Below, piece by piece: positions 1 through 10,774 of a stretch of 64,000 nucleotides of DNA. The stretch's first letter is position 1; each line of letters opens with the position of its first letter. A model generated the notes under the pieces. That model was given only the letters and a program-made list of their open reading frames with translations. It was not told the DNA's origin and made no database searches. A program made the translations under genes and the position numbers. Location of the stretch: assembly GCA_014208095.1 (NCBI GenBank), contig JACHMT010000002.1, positions 372,001 through 436,000 on the forward strand, written 5' to 3'. The DNA comes from Actinospineispora eucalypti (GTDB lineage: Bacteria > Actinomycetota > Actinomycetes > Mycobacteriales > Pseudonocardiaceae).

Positions 1-1400
<1,400 letters not shown>

Positions 1401-1404
<4 letters not shown>

Positions 1405-2834
1405 CCGTGACGAGTCAGGCCGGGGTCGAGCGGCGGTCCATCGACGTCATTCCGGACGCCGAGCGGCACGGCCGGGCGTCCAGCCAGTTCACCCTGTGGT
1501 TCGGGGCCAACATGCAGATCACCGCGATCGTGGACGGCGCGCTCGCGGTGGTGTTCGGCGCCGATGCGCTCTGGGCGATCATCGGGTTGCTGATCGGTAA
1601 CCTGGCCGGCGGCGTGGTGATGGCCCTGCACTCCGCGCAGGGACCCCGCCTTGGCCTGCCGCAGATGATCTCCAGCCGGGCCCAGTTCGGCGTGTACGGT
1701 GCCGCGTTGCCGCTGGTCCTGGTGGTGCTGCTGTACCTGGGCTTCGCCTCGACCGGTGCGGTGCTGGCCGGCCAGGCGGTGGGCGAGGTGCTCGGGGTCC
1801 CCCGGACCGCGGGGATCGTGGTGTTCGGAGCCCTCACCGCGGTGGTGGCCACCCTGGGCTACCGCTACATCCACCTGCTCGGCCGGGTGGCCACGGTGGT
1901 CGGCATTCTCGGCTTCGGCTACCTGGCGGTGCGGCTGTTCACCCAGTACGACGTGGGCGCGCTGATCGGGGTGAAACCGTTCGACGCGGTGACCTTCCTG
2001 CTGGCCATCTCGCTCGGCGCCGGCTGGCAGCTCACCTTCGGGCCCTACGTGGCCGACTACTCCCGCTACCTGCCCCGGGACACCCCGGAGCGGGCCACCT
2101 TCCACGCCACGCTGTGGGGCACGGTGATCGGCTCCCAGTGGTCGATGACCTTCGGCGCGCTGCTCGCGGCCATCCCGGCCGGGCCGGGGGTCCGCTTCCT
2201 GGACGCGCAGGTCGGGTTCCTGGGCCAGCTCGCCGGGGTCGGCGCGGTGGCGGTGGCCATCTACCTGGTGATCGTGGTCGGCAAGCTCACGGTGAACACG
2301 CTGAACGCCTACGGCGGGTTCATGTGCCTGCTCACCACGATCAGCGCCTTCACCGGGGCGGCCCGGGTGTCCCGGCTCGGCCGGGTGCTGTTCGTCTGCG
2401 GGTTCCTGCTGATCTCCGTGCTGATCGCGGTGCTGGCCTCGCGCGACTTCCTGACCAACTTCCGGGACTTCATCCTGGTGCTGCTGACCGTGTTCACCCC
2501 GTGGAGCGCGGTGAACCTGGTGGACTACTACCTGGTCTCCCGGGAGCGGGTGGACGTGCCGGCGGTGTACGACCCGGACGGCCGCTACGGGCGGTGGAAC
2601 CCGGTCGCCCTGGTGTCCTACCTGGTCGGCATCGGCGTGCAGGTGCCGTTCCTGGCCCAGGCGATGTACACCGGCCCGCTGGCCGAGGCACTCGGCGGCG
2701 CCGACATCTCCTGGCTGGTCGGGCTGGCGGTGACGGCGGCCGTGTACTACCCGTGGGCCCGGCGCACCGCCCGGCCGCCGGCGGAGATGATCTACCCGCC
2801 GGGCACGGTGACCGAAGCGGCTACCACCCGATGA
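1401..2834 (+). CDS. NCS1-family purine/cytosine/hydantoin-type permease
   Basis: A 477-residue polytopic membrane protein with about 12 hydrophobic segments, beginning after a soluble N-terminus ([19 protein letters not shown]). This opening is typical of nucleobase-cation-symport-1 carriers, which import heterocyclic bases or hydantoins with Na+ or H+. It overlaps hutU by 4 bp and the next gene by 4 bp, so it is co-transcribed with the hut genes. The imidazole ring of histidine or urocanate would be a plausible cargo; that is inferred from context, since NCS1 members commonly carry cytosine, allantoin or hydantoins. Confidence is high for the family and low for the substrate. Confidence 0.88.
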
Positions 2835-4033
2835 GCTTCGACCGCATGTGGGCCGAGCTGGCGCCGCTCGGCCGGGACCGGGACACCGGCGGCTACCGGC
2901 GTTTCGCCTGGACCCGGGAGGACGCGGCGCTGCGCGAGTGGTTCACCGGCGAGGCGGGCGGGCGCGGGCTCTCGTTGACCGAGGACCGGGCCGGCAACCT
3001 GTGGGCCTGGCTGGGCGACCCCGACGCGGACGGCCCCGGGCTGGTGTTGGGCAGCCACCTGGACTCGGTTCCCGACGGCGGCGCGTTCGACGGGCCGCTG
3101 GGCGTGGTCTCCGCGCTCGCCGCGCTGGACCGGCTGCGCGCGGAAGGCTGGTCGCCGCGCCGGCCGGTGGCGATCGCGGTGTTCGCCGACGAGGAGGGCG
3201 CCCGGTTCGGGGTGGCCTGCGCCGGCAGCCGCATCCTCACCGGTGGGCTGGACGCCGACCGGGCCAGGGCGCTGCGGGACAGCGACGGGACGACCATGGC
3301 GGACGCCCTGGCGGCGGCCGGCCGGGCCCCGTCGGCACTGGGTCCCGACGCCGAGGCGCTGCGCCGGGTCGGCCGGTTCGTCGAGCTGCACGTCGAACAG
3401 GGCAAGGGCCTGGTGGACGCCCGGGACGGCACGGGCGCGGCGGTCGGTGTGGCCAGCGCGATCTGGCCGCACGGGCGGTGGCGGCTGGACCTGGCCGGCC
3501 GGGCCGACCACGCCGGCACCACCCGGCTCGCGGACCGGGCGGACCCGATGCTCGCGCTGGCCGACGCCATCCGCACCGCGCGCACCTCGGCGGAACGGCA
3601 CCGGGCACTGGCCACCGTGGGCAAGCTCTCGGTGCGCCCGAACGGGGTGAACGCCATCCCTTCGGCGGTGACCGCGTGGCTGGACGCCCGCGGCCCGGTG
3701 GCCGAGGACGTGCGCGCCGTGGTGGCCGACGTGGCCGCGGCCGCCGGGGTGGACCCGGTGGAGGAGTCGTGGACGCCGACCACCGACTTCGACCCGAACC
3801 TGCGTGACCGGCTGGCCACGCTGCTCGCCGATCCCGACGGCACCCCGGCCCCGGTGCTGCCCACCGGCGCCGGCCACGACGCGGGCATCCTGGCCGCCGC
3901 CGGCATCCCCAGCGCCATGCTGTTCGTGCGCAACCCGACCGGCGTCTCCCACTCCCCCCGGGAGCACGCCGAACCGGACGACTGCCACCGGGGCGTGCAC
4001 GCGCTGGCCCGCGTGCTGCGGGAGCTCGGATGA
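2831..4033 (+). CDS. M20-family amidohydrolase (allantoate amidohydrolase/N-carbamoyl amino-acid hydrolase type), probable hut pathway deformylase
   Basis: A 400-residue M20 zinc/manganese peptidase-fold enzyme. Metal-ligand motifs appear in order: GSHLDSVPDGGAFDG (about residue 75), ADEEGARF (about 118), ELHVEQG (about 185) and SHSPREH near the C-terminus, with a lid domain around HGRWRLDLAGRADHAG. The family cleaves N-carbamoyl or N-carbamimidoyl amides. Lying between the permease and hutF in a fully overlapping operon, it most likely hydrolyses the N-formylglutamate made by HutF to glutamate and formate, replacing a canonical HutG. That role is inferred from context. The ATG at 2831 overlaps the upstream stop; the frame extends further upstream only as antisense-free spurious sequence inside the permease gene. 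Confidence 0.85.
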   Translation: MSFDRMWAELAPLGRDRDTGGYRRFAWTREDAALREWFTGEAGGRGLSLTEDRAGNLWAWLGDPDADGPGLVLGSHLDSVPDGGAFDGPLGVVSALAALDRLRAEGWSPRRPVAIAVFADEEGARFGVACAGSRILTGGLDADRARALRDSDGTTMADALAAAGRAPSALGPDAEALRRVGRFVELHVEQGKGLVDARDGTGAAVGVASAIWPHGRWRLDLAGRADHAGTTRLADRADPMLALADAIRTARTSAERHRALATVGKLSVRPNGVNAIPSAVTAWLDARGPVAEDVRAVVADVAAAAGVDPVEESWTPTTDFDPNLRDRLATLLADPDGTPAPVLPTGAGHDAGILAAAGIPSAMLFVRNPTGVSHSPREHAEPDDCHRGVHALARVLRELG

Positions 4034-5382
4034 GCCCCACCGCCTTCTGGTGCGAGTACGCCTGGCTGGCCGGCGCTCCCGTCGCTTCGGTGCGGGTGAC
4101 CACCGAAGCCGGCCGGATCACCGACGTGTCGGCGGGTGTGACCGCCGAAGCCGGCGACCACCGGCTGGCCGGGCTGGTGCTGCCCGGCTTCGCCAACGCC
4201 CACAGCCACGCGTTCCACCGGGCGCTGCGCGGCCGGGTGCACGACGGCGGCGGCACCTTCTGGACCTGGCGGCGGCGGATGTACGCGGTGGCCGCCCGCC
4301 TGGACCCGGACACCTACCTGGGCCTGGCGCGCGCGGTGTACGCCGAGATGGCGCTGGCCGGGGTGACCAGCGTCGGCGAGTTCCACTACCTGCACCATCC
4401 GCCCGGCGGCGGCCGGTACCGGGACCCCAACGAGATGGGCCGGGCGCTGATCGCCGCCGCCGAGGACGCCGGCGTGCGGCTGACCCTGCTGGACACCTGC
4501 TACACCGCCGGCGGGCTGGACGCGAGCGGGCACACCCCGCTGGACGAGGTACAGACCCGGTTCAGCGACGGCGACGCCGAAGCCTGGGCGGCCCGCGTCG
4601 ACGCCCTCCGCGGGGACGCCCTCTGCGGGGACGGCGGTAACGGGGTGCGGATCGGTGCGGCGGTGCACTCGGTGCGGGCGGTGCCCGCCGAGCAACTCCC
4701 TACGCTGCTCGAGGCGGCCCATGACGGGCCGCTACACCTGCACCTTTCCGAGCAACCGGCGGAGAACGAGGCATGCCGGGCACACTACGGCCGCACCCCG
4801 ACACAACTGCTCGCCGAGCGCGGTGCGCTGGGCCCGGCGACCACCGCCGTGCACGCCACCCACCTCACCGACACCGACATCCGGCTGCTGGGGGACAGCC
4901 GCACGTCGGTGTGCGCCTGCCCGAGCACCGAGGCGGACCTGGCCGACGGCATCGGCCCGTTCACCGCGTTGCGGGACGCCGGGTGCCCGCTGGCGGTGGG
5001 CAGCGACCAGCACGCGGCGGTCGATCCGCTGGCCGAGGTTCGCCTGGTGGAGCACTACCAGCGGCTGGCCTCCGGGCGGCGCGGGCACTTCACCCCGGCC
5101 GAGCTGGTGCACGCGCTCACCCAGGCCGGCCAGGCCGGCCTGGGGTGGCCGGACGCCGGCCGGATCACCCCTGGCCGGCGGGCCGACCTGGTCGCGGTAC
5201 GCCTGGACAGCCCGCGCACCGCCGGGGCCGCACCGGGGCAGGTGGTGCTGGCCGCCGGCGCGGCCGACGTGCACACGGTGGTGGTCGACGGCCGCACCGT
5301 CGTCAACGAGGGCCGGCACCGGCTCGGCGACGTGGGGTCCCTGCTCGCCCAGGCCATCCAACCGCTCTGGGAGGGGCAATGA
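4030..5382 (+). CDS. hutF: Formimidoylglutamate deiminase
   Basis: A 450-residue amidohydrolase-superfamily enzyme that deaminates N-formimino-L-glutamate to N-formylglutamate and ammonia (the five-step histidine route). Metal-binding HSHAFHRAL occurs at about residue 58, later ligands are in [11 protein letters not shown] (about 237), and the catalytic Asp lies in [13 protein letters not shown] (about 322). The [11 protein letters not shown] segment after the first motif is typical of HutF. The ATG at 4030 overlaps the preceding stop by 4 bp, and the stop overlaps hutI by 4 bp, indicating translational coupling. Presence of HutF rather than a formiminoglutamase explains why an amidohydrolase is needed next door. 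Confidence 0.94.
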   Translation: MSPTAFWCEYAWLAGAPVASVRVTTEAGRITDVSAGVTAEAGDHRLAGLVLPGFANAHSHAFHRALRGRVHDGGGTFWTWRRRMYAVAARLDPDTYLGLARAVYAEMALAGVTSVGEFHYLHHPPGGGRYRDPNEMGRALIAAAEDAGVRLTLLDTCYTAGGLDASGHTPLDEVQTRFSDGDAEAWAARVDALRGDALCGDGGNGVRIGAAVHSVRAVPAEQLPTLLEAAHDGPLHLHLSEQPAENEACRAHYGRTPTQLLAERGALGPATTAVHATHLTDTDIRLLGDSRTSVCACPSTEADLADGIGPFTALRDAGCPLAVGSDQHAAVDPLAEVRLVEHYQRLASGRRGHFTPAELVHALTQAGQAGLGWPDAGRITPGRRADLVAVRLDSPRTAGAAPGQVVLAAGAADVHTVVVDGRTVVNEGRHRLGDVGSLLAQAIQPLWEGQ

Positions 5383-6554
5383 GCACGCTGGTCACCGGTA
5401 TCGCCGAGCTGGTCAGCAATGACCCGGAGGCCGGCGACGGGACACCGCTGGGCCTGCTCACCGACGCCGCGCTGGTGGTGGACGACGGCCGGATCGCCTG
5501 GCTCGGGCCGGCGAAGCGGGCCCCGGCCGCCGACACTCGCCGCGACCTGGGCGGCCGGGCCGTGCTGCCGGGGTTCGTGGACAGCCACACCCACCTGGTC
5601 TTCGGCGGTGAGCGCTCGGCCGAGTTCGCCGCGCGGATGGCCGGTGAACGATACGACGGCGGCGGCATCGCGGCCACGGTTCGGGCCACTCGGGACGCGG
5701 ACGACGAGACGCTGCGCGCCCGGCTGCACGCGCTGGTCGGCGAGATGCGCGCGCAGGGCACCACCACGGTGGAGGTGAAGAGCGGCTACGGGCTGACCGT
5801 CGCCGACGAGGCCCGTGCGTTGCGGCTGGCCAGGGAGGTGACCGAGGAGACCACCTTCCTCGGCGGGCACGTGCTGCCGCCCGAGTACGCCGGCCGGGTC
5901 GACGAGTACCTCGCGCTGGTCACCGGGCCGATGCTGACCGCGTGCGCGCCGCACGCCCGCTGGGTCGACGTGTTCTGCGAACCGGCCTCGCCGCACGCCT
6001 TCGACGCGGACGCCAGCCGGGCCATCCTGGTGGCGGGCCAGGCAGCCGGCCTGGGCCTGCGGGTACACGGCAACCAGCTGGCCGAGGGTCCCGGGGTCCG
6101 GTTGGCCGTCGAGCTGGGAGCGGCCAGTGTGGATCACTGCACCTTCCTGGACGGGCCGGACGTGGCGGCGCTGGCCGAGGGGGACACCGTGGCCACCCTG
6201 CTCCCGGGCGTCGAGTTCGCCACCCGGCAGCCCTACCCGGACGCCCGCCGGCTGCTGGACGCCGGAGCGACCGTGGCGCTGGCCACCGACTGCAACCCCG
6301 GCTCCTGTTTCACCTCGTCCATGCCGTTCTGCCTGGCGCTGGCCGTGCGGGAGATGGGCATGACCCCGGCCGAGGCGGTCTGGGCGGCCACTTCCGGCGC
6401 GGCCGCCGCGCTGCGCCGGACCGACGTCGGCCACCTGGGCGTGGGCGCCCGGGCCGACCTGGCCGTGCTGGACGCGCCGTCGCACCGCTACCTGGCCTAC
6501 CGCCCGGGGGTGCCGCTGACGTCCGCCCTGGATCTACCCGGTGGGTCCCGGTAG
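5379..6554 (+). CDS. hutI: Imidazolonepropionase
   Basis: A 391-residue amidohydrolase that opens the imidazolone ring to give N-formimino-L-glutamate. Diagnostic motifs: [19 protein letters not shown] (about residue 65), [11 protein letters not shown] (about 128), the metal His in HGNQLAEG (about 230), DHCTFLDG, and the metal Asp in [17 protein letters not shown] (about 305). The start is set by the ATGA overlap with hutF at 5379. It is the last gene of the hut run; its 3' end overlaps the convergent 6534-7697 gene by 21 bp. No hutH or hut regulator is visible, so they must lie upstream of the window or elsewhere. Confidence 0.95.
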   Translation: MSTLVTGIAELVSNDPEAGDGTPLGLLTDAALVVDDGRIAWLGPAKRAPAADTRRDLGGRAVLPGFVDSHTHLVFGGERSAEFAARMAGERYDGGGIAATVRATRDADDETLRARLHALVGEMRAQGTTTVEVKSGYGLTVADEARALRLAREVTEETTFLGGHVLPPEYAGRVDEYLALVTGPMLTACAPHARWVDVFCEPASPHAFDADASRAILVAGQAAGLGLRVHGNQLAEGPGVRLAVELGAASVDHCTFLDGPDVAALAEGDTVATLLPGVEFATRQPYPDARRLLDAGATVALATDCNPGSCFTSSMPFCLALAVREMGMTPAEAVWAATSGAAAALRRTDVGHLGVGARADLAVLDAPSHRYLAYRPGVPLTSALDLPGGSR

Positions 6555-7697
6555 GTAGATCCGCCGCGCGATGGCGGTCTTGCGCTCGGCCAGCCGGCGG
6601 AGCGTCTCCGGACCGAAGCCGGCCAGGGACGGCTCGGGCATCGGGGGAGTGCGGTCGGCGTCATCGCTGATCGTCCAGCCCGAGCCGGCCTCGATCAGCG
6701 AGCGGTGCTTCACCGAGTAGTACTCGTCGTGCACGCTCACCGCGACGCCGGCCGCCCCGGCGGCGGCCGCGAGCAGGTGGAGGTGGAACCGCGTGGAGAT
6801 CCACTTCTGGTGCCCGCCGAGCGGCAGGCCGTGTTGCCAGGTGTGCGCGAACGGGTAGAACCGCGCGCCCGGGAGCTCGTGCTCCAGCAGCGCGTACACC
6901 TCCCGGTCGGCGCCCGGGATGCCCTCCACCACCCCGACCTGGTCCGGCCGGGCCCGCCAGGCACGGAGCATGGCGAGCACCCGCCCGGCCAGTGCGGGCT
7001 TGCTGATCTGGCCGGCGTCCGGCTGCAGGCACAGCATGAACTCCGGCGGTTGGTGGGAGCGGTCCACCAGGGCCTCCACCCCGTCGCGCAGGATGAGGAA
7101 GGAGTCATCGGCGGAGGTGTGCGCGGCCGCCTGCTCCGGCTCGCGGACCAGCCGCGCGGACGGCTCGTCCCGCAGGTCAACCAGGTCGAACCGGTCGGCC
7201 AGCGCCCGCAGCAGCGGAGCGGCACCCGGCGCCGCCGGATGGAGCCCCTGGCCGGTCATGACCGCCCGCCCGCCGGACCGGCCCACCGCCTCGGCGGCGC
7301 CGGCCAGCAGGCCGAGGTGCGCCGGCCACAGGCCGGCCAGATACCCGCCGCCGAGCACGTGAACGACGTCGGCGTGCCCGAGCAGCTCGATGCCGGCCGC
7401 CCAGCGGGGCGCGAGGCCCGGGTCACCGACCGCGCGCCGCACCCAGGCGGCCACCTCCCACGGCTCCTCGGAACCGGCCCGCCGGCACAGCCGCCACAGG
7501 GTGTCCACCACGCGCAACCGGGGGTGGGTGCGGCCCAGCAGCAGCTGGGCGGTGCCCGGGTCCTGGCAGTCCAGCCAGACGTCGGCGTCCGGCGCCACCT
7601 TGGCCAGGAAGTGCAGCCAGGCGGCGGTGACCAGCTCGTCGCCGTAGTTGGGGTACCCGGCGGCGCTGACCAGGTAGAAGCAGCCGCGCCCCGCCAT
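6534..7697 (-). CDS. Polysaccharide pyruvyl transferase-like protein
   Basis: A 387-residue protein opening with [17 protein letters not shown], matching the N-terminal NxGDE-type motif of polysaccharide pyruvyl transferases, which add pyruvate ketals to surface glycans or act as GT-B-like transferases. A Rossmann-like centre ([12 protein letters not shown], about residue 105) and C-terminal [19 protein letters not shown] agree with this family. I prefer the ATG at 7697, preceded closely by GGGAG, over one four codons upstream. It stands alone, convergent with hutI. The family call is moderately sure; acceptor and donor are unknown. Confidence 0.6.
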   Translation of the reverse strand: MAGRGCFYLVSAAGYPNYGDELVTAAWLHFLAKVAPDADVWLDCQDPGTAQLLLGRTHPRLRVVDTLWRLCRRAGSEEPWEVAAWVRRAVGDPGLAPRWAAGIELLGHADVVHVLGGGYLAGLWPAHLGLLAGAAEAVGRSGGRAVMTGQGLHPAAPGAAPLLRALADRFDLVDLRDEPSARLVREPEQAAAHTSADDSFLILRDGVEALVDRSHQPPEFMLCLQPDAGQISKPALAGRVLAMLRAWRARPDQVGVVEGIPGADREVYALLEHELPGARFYPFAHTWQHGLPLGGHQKWISTRFHLHLLAAAAGAAGVAVSVHDEYYSVKHRSLIEAGSGWTISDDADRTPPMPEPSLAGFGPETLRRLAERKTAIARRIYLPGPTG

Positions 7698-7736
7698 CAA
7701 CTCTCCCATCCGTTCCGGCGAGGCGCGGCCGTCCGG

Positions 7737-8279
7737 TCACGGTGAGCTGAGCTGCACCTTCAACGCCTCGTCACCCTGGGCGGTGGTGTTGCCCGTCGGG
7801 TTCGTCTTGATCTTCGACGCGTCCACGCCCGCCGCGGTCAGCGCCTTGGCGACATTGTCCGCCCGCTGCTGGGAAAGCTGCTGAGAGCGGTCCGCCTCGG
7901 GGTATCCGGCGTGCGTGTCCACGGTGACCGTGGCGCCGCTGGCCTTCAGCACGGCGGCGACCCGCTGCAGGGTCTGGGTGTTCTGCTCGGACAGTTCGGC
8001 GCTCTGCGTGGTGAAGGTGACCGGGTTGGTCTGGACGATCCCCTGGATCTGCTGCGCCACCCCGCCCGCTGCCTGGCCGGCCGCGTCCTTGGCCTGGTCG
8101 GCGGCGTTCTGCGCGCCCTGCTGAGCCTGGCCGGCCGCGTTCTGCGCGGCGTCCTTGGCCTGGTTGCCGGCGCTCTGCGCGGCGTCCTGCGCCGATGAGC
8201 AACCGGTCCCCAGCGCGGCCACCGCCAGCGCCGCTACCAGCATGGATCGTGTCGAGTATCGCTTCGTGTGTACCGCCAC
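7737..8279 (-). CDS. OmpA-like domain lipoprotein
   Basis: A 180-residue exported lipoprotein. Residues 1-27 form a signal peptide ending in the lipobox LGTGC. An Ala/Gln/Asn-rich region of imperfect 11-residue repeats (QDAAQSAGNQAK, DAAQNAAGQAQ, QGAQNAADQAK; about residues 30-75) looks like a helical spacer across the wall. A C-terminal OmpA-type peptidoglycan-binding fold follows (LSEQNTQTLQRVAAVLKAS, then RSQQLSQQRADNVAKAL, about 90-175). The GTG start at 8279 is preceded by AAGGAG. It is divergent from the TetR gene at 8416, with two palindromes between them, suggesting that this TetR controls it. Role: envelope anchoring or a porin-like function, by analogy with ArfA-type OmpA proteins of actinobacteria. 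Confidence 0.75.
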   Translation of the reverse strand: MAVHTKRYSTRSMLVAALAVAALGTGCSSAQDAAQSAGNQAKDAAQNAAGQAQQGAQNAADQAKDAAGQAAGGVAQQIQGIVQTNPVTFTTQSAELSEQNTQTLQRVAAVLKASGATVTVDTHAGYPEADRSQQLSQQRADNVAKALTAAGVDASKIKTNPTGNTTAQGDEALKVQLSSP

Positions 8280-8323
8280 GGCGTCCGCTCCTTCAACGAG
8301 GTCGTGACAACCCGAACAGTTTC

Positions 8324-8385
8324 GAATCGCGATTCCAGCGCTTCAATGCACTGCCTTAAGGGTTCTTGAAGGTACAGGATGTACC
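8324..8385. promoter_or_regulatory. Divergent control region with two palindromes (probable TetR operator)
   Basis: Between the lipoprotein gene and the divergent TetR gene lie GAATCGCGATTC (8324-8335, perfect 12-bp palindrome) and GGTAC-AGGAT-GTACC (8371-8385, perfect 5-bp arms around 5 bp). Either could be the operator of the TetR protein encoded at 8416; the second is closer to that gene. Confidence 0.5.
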
Positions 8386-8415
8386 CGTTATTACGAGCGG
8401 AGGTAGCCTCAAGGA

Positions 8416-9156
8416 GTGAACGAACGCAGGGAGGAATCCCGGCGGTCGGACGGTCGGTCGACCAGGTGGGCCGGACAGCACCAGCGCCGGCGCGCGGAGT
8501 TCGTCGATGCGGCGCTGATCGCCATCGCCCGGCATGGCGCGGACACCTCCACCGAGCAGATCGCCGAGCAGGCTGGAGTGGCGCGGACGCGCCTCTACAA
8601 GCACTTCGCGGGGGCCACCGACCTGCAGCGCGCCATCGCGTGGCGGGCCGCCGAGATGATCACCCTGGAGCTGGCCCCGGTGTGGAACCCGGACGGCTCG
8701 CCATCCGAGGTGATCGGCACCGGCGTGCAGACCCACCTGCGCTGGCTGACCGAGCATCGCGAACTCTATCTGTACCTGAGTCGGCACTCCCTGACCGCCA
8801 CCGGAGGGGACGCCATCCGGGACATCAAGGACACCATTGGCGGCCACCTGACCCAGCTGTTCGGGGCCTACCTGACCGCTTTCGGGGTGGAGAGCGGGGT
8901 GGCGGAGCCGCTCGCCTACGGCATCGTCGGCCTGGTCGAGACGGCCACCACCCGCTGGTTGGAGCAGCCGGCCGGCGTGCGCCAGGAGGAGCTGGCGGAG
9001 AGCCTCTCCCGCTGGATCTGGCTGCTACTGGACGACACGCTGCGCGAACGCGGCATCAGGCTTTCCGCGGACCAACCGCTGGCCTCGCCGGAGGCGATCG
9101 CGGACGACGCGCGAAGCTATCAGTCCGGCGAATCGCCGGGTCAATCTCCAAACTAA
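8416..9156 (+). CDS. TetR/AcrR-family transcriptional regulator
   Basis: A 246-residue regulator. A basic N-terminus (about residues 1-27) precedes the helix-turn-helix, TSTEQIAEQAGVARTRLYKHFAG (about residues 47-69; shown as TSTEQIAEQAGVART then RLYKHFAG), and then an all-helical ligand-binding domain. The proposed GTG start has AAGGAG directly abutting it, too close for normal ribosome binding, so translation may be leaderless or begin slightly further in. It is divergent from the OmpA-like lipoprotein with palindromes in between, implying autoregulation and control of that gene. Ligand unknown. Confidence 0.85.
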   Translation: MNERREESRRSDGRSTRWAGQHQRRRAEFVDAALIAIARHGADTSTEQIAEQAGVARTRLYKHFAGATDLQRAIAWRAAEMITLELAPVWNPDGSPSEVIGTGVQTHLRWLTEHRELYLYLSRHSLTATGGDAIRDIKDTIGGHLTQLFGAYLTAFGVESGVAEPLAYGIVGLVETATTRWLEQPAGVRQEELAESLSRWIWLLLDDTLRERGIRLSADQPLASPEAIADDARSYQSGESPGQSPN

Positions 9157-9171
9157 TGTTTCAGGAAATCC

Positions 9172-9203
9172 GTGACCGTTTCGAAAAGGTCGCGGGCGGT
9201 CAC
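9172..9203 (+). terminator. Inverted repeat after tetR, possible terminator
   Basis: GTGACCG (9172-9178) and CGGTCAC (9197-9203) form a perfect 7-bp stem just past the TetR stop. An overlapping GACC/GGTC pair lies inside. There is no T-tract. Confidence 0.4.
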
Positions 9204-9510
9204 ATTTGTAAGATTTAGTGCCCTTATTGCAAATTTGTGGCCATCCTAGGTGGCCACGGAGAGAGATGCTACGGGTAGTAGTGACGAGCGACCTCGGGCG
9301 CCCACGATCGGGCTATGTCAACTACTGTGTGTAGTGAAATAGGCTCAAATAGCTCGCCTGGTCGACAGATCACCCGAAAGTGATTCACCCCGACGGGGTT
9401 TTGTTATCGCCTTCCACGGATTCGGTATGGACATGGTGATCGTCCCGAGACTAAGAAAATTAGTGGCCGAGGCGAAACGCGTCGCGGTCATTATCCAGGG
9501 AGGCAAAAGA
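9204..9510 (+). promoter_or_regulatory. Long A/T-richer leader region before the small secreted protein
   Basis: These 300 bases hold no convincing gene but are unusually A/T-rich for the window and full of dyads: GTGGCCA-N7-TGGCCAC (9237-9257), ACTAC-TGTGT-GTAGT (9321-9335) and ACCCC-GAC-GGGGT followed by TTTGTT (9387-9405), the last resembling an intrinsic terminator. A regulated promoter plus structured 5' leader is the simplest reading. I could not match it to a named riboswitch. Confidence 0.45.
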
Positions 9511-9786
9511 ATGGTGCACAGGTTCGGCAAGCGGGCGGCCGTCGCGTTCATCACGGGCGCCCTGGCGGTCGGGATGGCGGCGTTGTTCAGCGGCACCGCG
9601 CTGGCCGGCGGCCACCACGGTTACCACGACAACGACGGCGGCAACGGTGGTGGCGGCGGCGACGCCAACGCCAACTGTGTGCTTCCGATCGGCGTGGCCC
9701 TCGGGGTGATCGGCCAGGGCGGCGGGAACGCCCAGTGCAACGCGGTCGGCGGTGGCGGCGGCGAGGGCGGCGACGGCGTCGACTAG
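9511..9786 (+). CDS. Small secreted Gly/His/Asn-rich protein with two cysteines
   Basis: A 91-residue precursor. The ATG at 9511 is preceded by GGGAGG at good spacing, so the longer in-frame extension is not needed. Residues 1-32 form a clear Sec signal peptide (KRAA then hydrophobic core, cleavage after TALA). The mature 59 residues begin GGHHGYHDND, are Gly/Asn-rich and acidic, and contain two Cys (56 and 76) framing a hydrophobic stretch, VLPIGVALGVIGQGGG. The layout recalls small actinomycete surface or exospore proteins, but it does not match the chaplin or rodlin motifs I know. Function unknown. It has its own long leader and a strong terminator. Confidence 0.7.
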   Translation: MVHRFGKRAAVAFITGALAVGMAALFSGTALAGGHHGYHDNDGGNGGGGGDANANCVLPIGVALGVIGQGGGNAQCNAVGGGGGEGGDGVD

Positions 9787-9809
9787 AGGAACTCCTAACC
9801 CAACGAGGT

Positions 9810-9846
9810 AGGTGCAGGCCCCCGAAGGCACCGGGGGCCTGCACCT
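9810..9846 (+). terminator. Strong hairpin terminator
   Basis: A perfect 15-bp stem: left arm AGGTGCAGGCCCCCG (9810-9824), 7-nt loop, right arm CGGGGGCCTGCACCT (9832-9846). No T-run, as is common for actinobacterial terminators. It ends the small secreted-protein gene. Confidence 0.8.
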
Positions 9847-9879
9847 CCACGATAGAGCCCGGGAAGCTGAGGAACGACA

Positions 9880-10746
9880 GTGGTGATGCTCGGCCTGTCC
9901 CGCCCGGCGCTGGCCGGGCTGATCGTGCTGCTCGGGCTCGCCCCGGCCGGCATGGCCGACGCGTCCGAACCGGGCGCGCCCACCGCCTTACCCGGCACCG
10001 GGCCGGCGGCGAACGCCCCGGCGGCCCTGGATCCCGGCGGGCTGGTCGGCTTCTTCGGCAACGGCCTGCGCTGGCGCGAACAGGGCTCCTTCGGCCTGGA
10101 GCACGCCCGGCTGATGCCCGACGCCTCGGCCCCCGGCGCAATGGCGTTGCGGGTGGCCTACCCGGAGGGATCGGCGTCCCCGGAAGCCGCCCGCTCGGGC
10201 GCGAAACCCGGCGGCATGCAGGTCTACCTGCCGTTGGGCAGCCCGGCCGACACGATGAGCCTCTCCTACCTGATCCGGTTCGAGCCGGGTTTCCGCTTCG
10301 TCAAGGGCGGCAAGCTGCCCGGGCTGTACGGCGGCTCCGCCGGCAGCGGCGGCCAGCACCGCTCGGACGGCTTCTCCACCCGGTTCATGTGGCGCGAGGG
10401 CGGCGCCGGTGAGGTCAATGCCTACCTGCCGGGTAAGTCCGGCTACGGCGACCCGCTGGGCCATGCGACCTGGCGGTTCGCCCCGGGACGCTGGCAGCGG
10501 ATCACCCAGCGCGTGGTGCTCAACACCCCGGGGCGGTCCAACGGCACGCTCACCATCTGGGTGGACGGGCGGCGCGTGTTCAGCACGTCCACGCTGAACT
10601 TCCGCAACCGGCCCGACGTCCATGTCGACGGGCTGTTCTTCTCCACCTTCTTCGGCGGCGGCGACAAGTCCTGGGCCAGCCCGGACGACCAGTACGCCGA
10701 CTTCGCCGGTTTCACCCTCGGCCCGGGGGATCCTTCGCTGCGCTGA
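9880..10746 (+). CDS. Secreted polysaccharide lyase family 14-like protein
   Basis: A 288-residue exported protein. GTG at 9880 is followed by in-frame GTG and ATG codons, so the exact start is ambiguous. A signal peptide runs to about residue 28 (LLGLAPAGMADA). The mature part is a beta-jelly-roll like PL14 lyases, which cleave glucuronan or alginate-type uronic acid polymers by beta-elimination: SLSYLIRFEPGF, FVKGGKLPGLYGG (about residues 145-157), RWQRITQRVVLNTPG and the C-terminal VDGLFFSTFFGGGD. The KLPGLYGG signature is the strongest evidence. It stands alone after a terminator. Its substrate may be environmental or cell-surface uronate polymers. Confidence 0.72.
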   Translation: MVMLGLSRPALAGLIVLLGLAPAGMADASEPGAPTALPGTGPAANAPAALDPGGLVGFFGNGLRWREQGSFGLEHARLMPDASAPGAMALRVAYPEGSASPEAARSGAKPGGMQVYLPLGSPADTMSLSYLIRFEPGFRFVKGGKLPGLYGGSAGSGGQHRSDGFSTRFMWREGGAGEVNAYLPGKSGYGDPLGHATWRFAPGRWQRITQRVVLNTPGRSNGTLTIWVDGRRVFSTSTLNFRNRPDVHVDGLFFSTFFGGGDKSWASPDDQYADFAGFTLGPGDPSLR

Positions 10747-10774
10747 GCGCGCATGTTGCGTGGATGATGCCGGG

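Noticed and set aside
2893-4722. Very long open frame on the minus strand (about 600 codons) opposite the hut genes
   Set aside because: Low-complexity Arg/Pro/Gly/Ala translation, mirrors G/C-biased third positions of genuine hut genes on the other strand; no domain.
9204-9510. Cyclic-di-AMP (ydaO) riboswitch before a secreted-protein gene
   Set aside because: I could not find the conserved core; only generic dyads are visible, so no named class is claimed.
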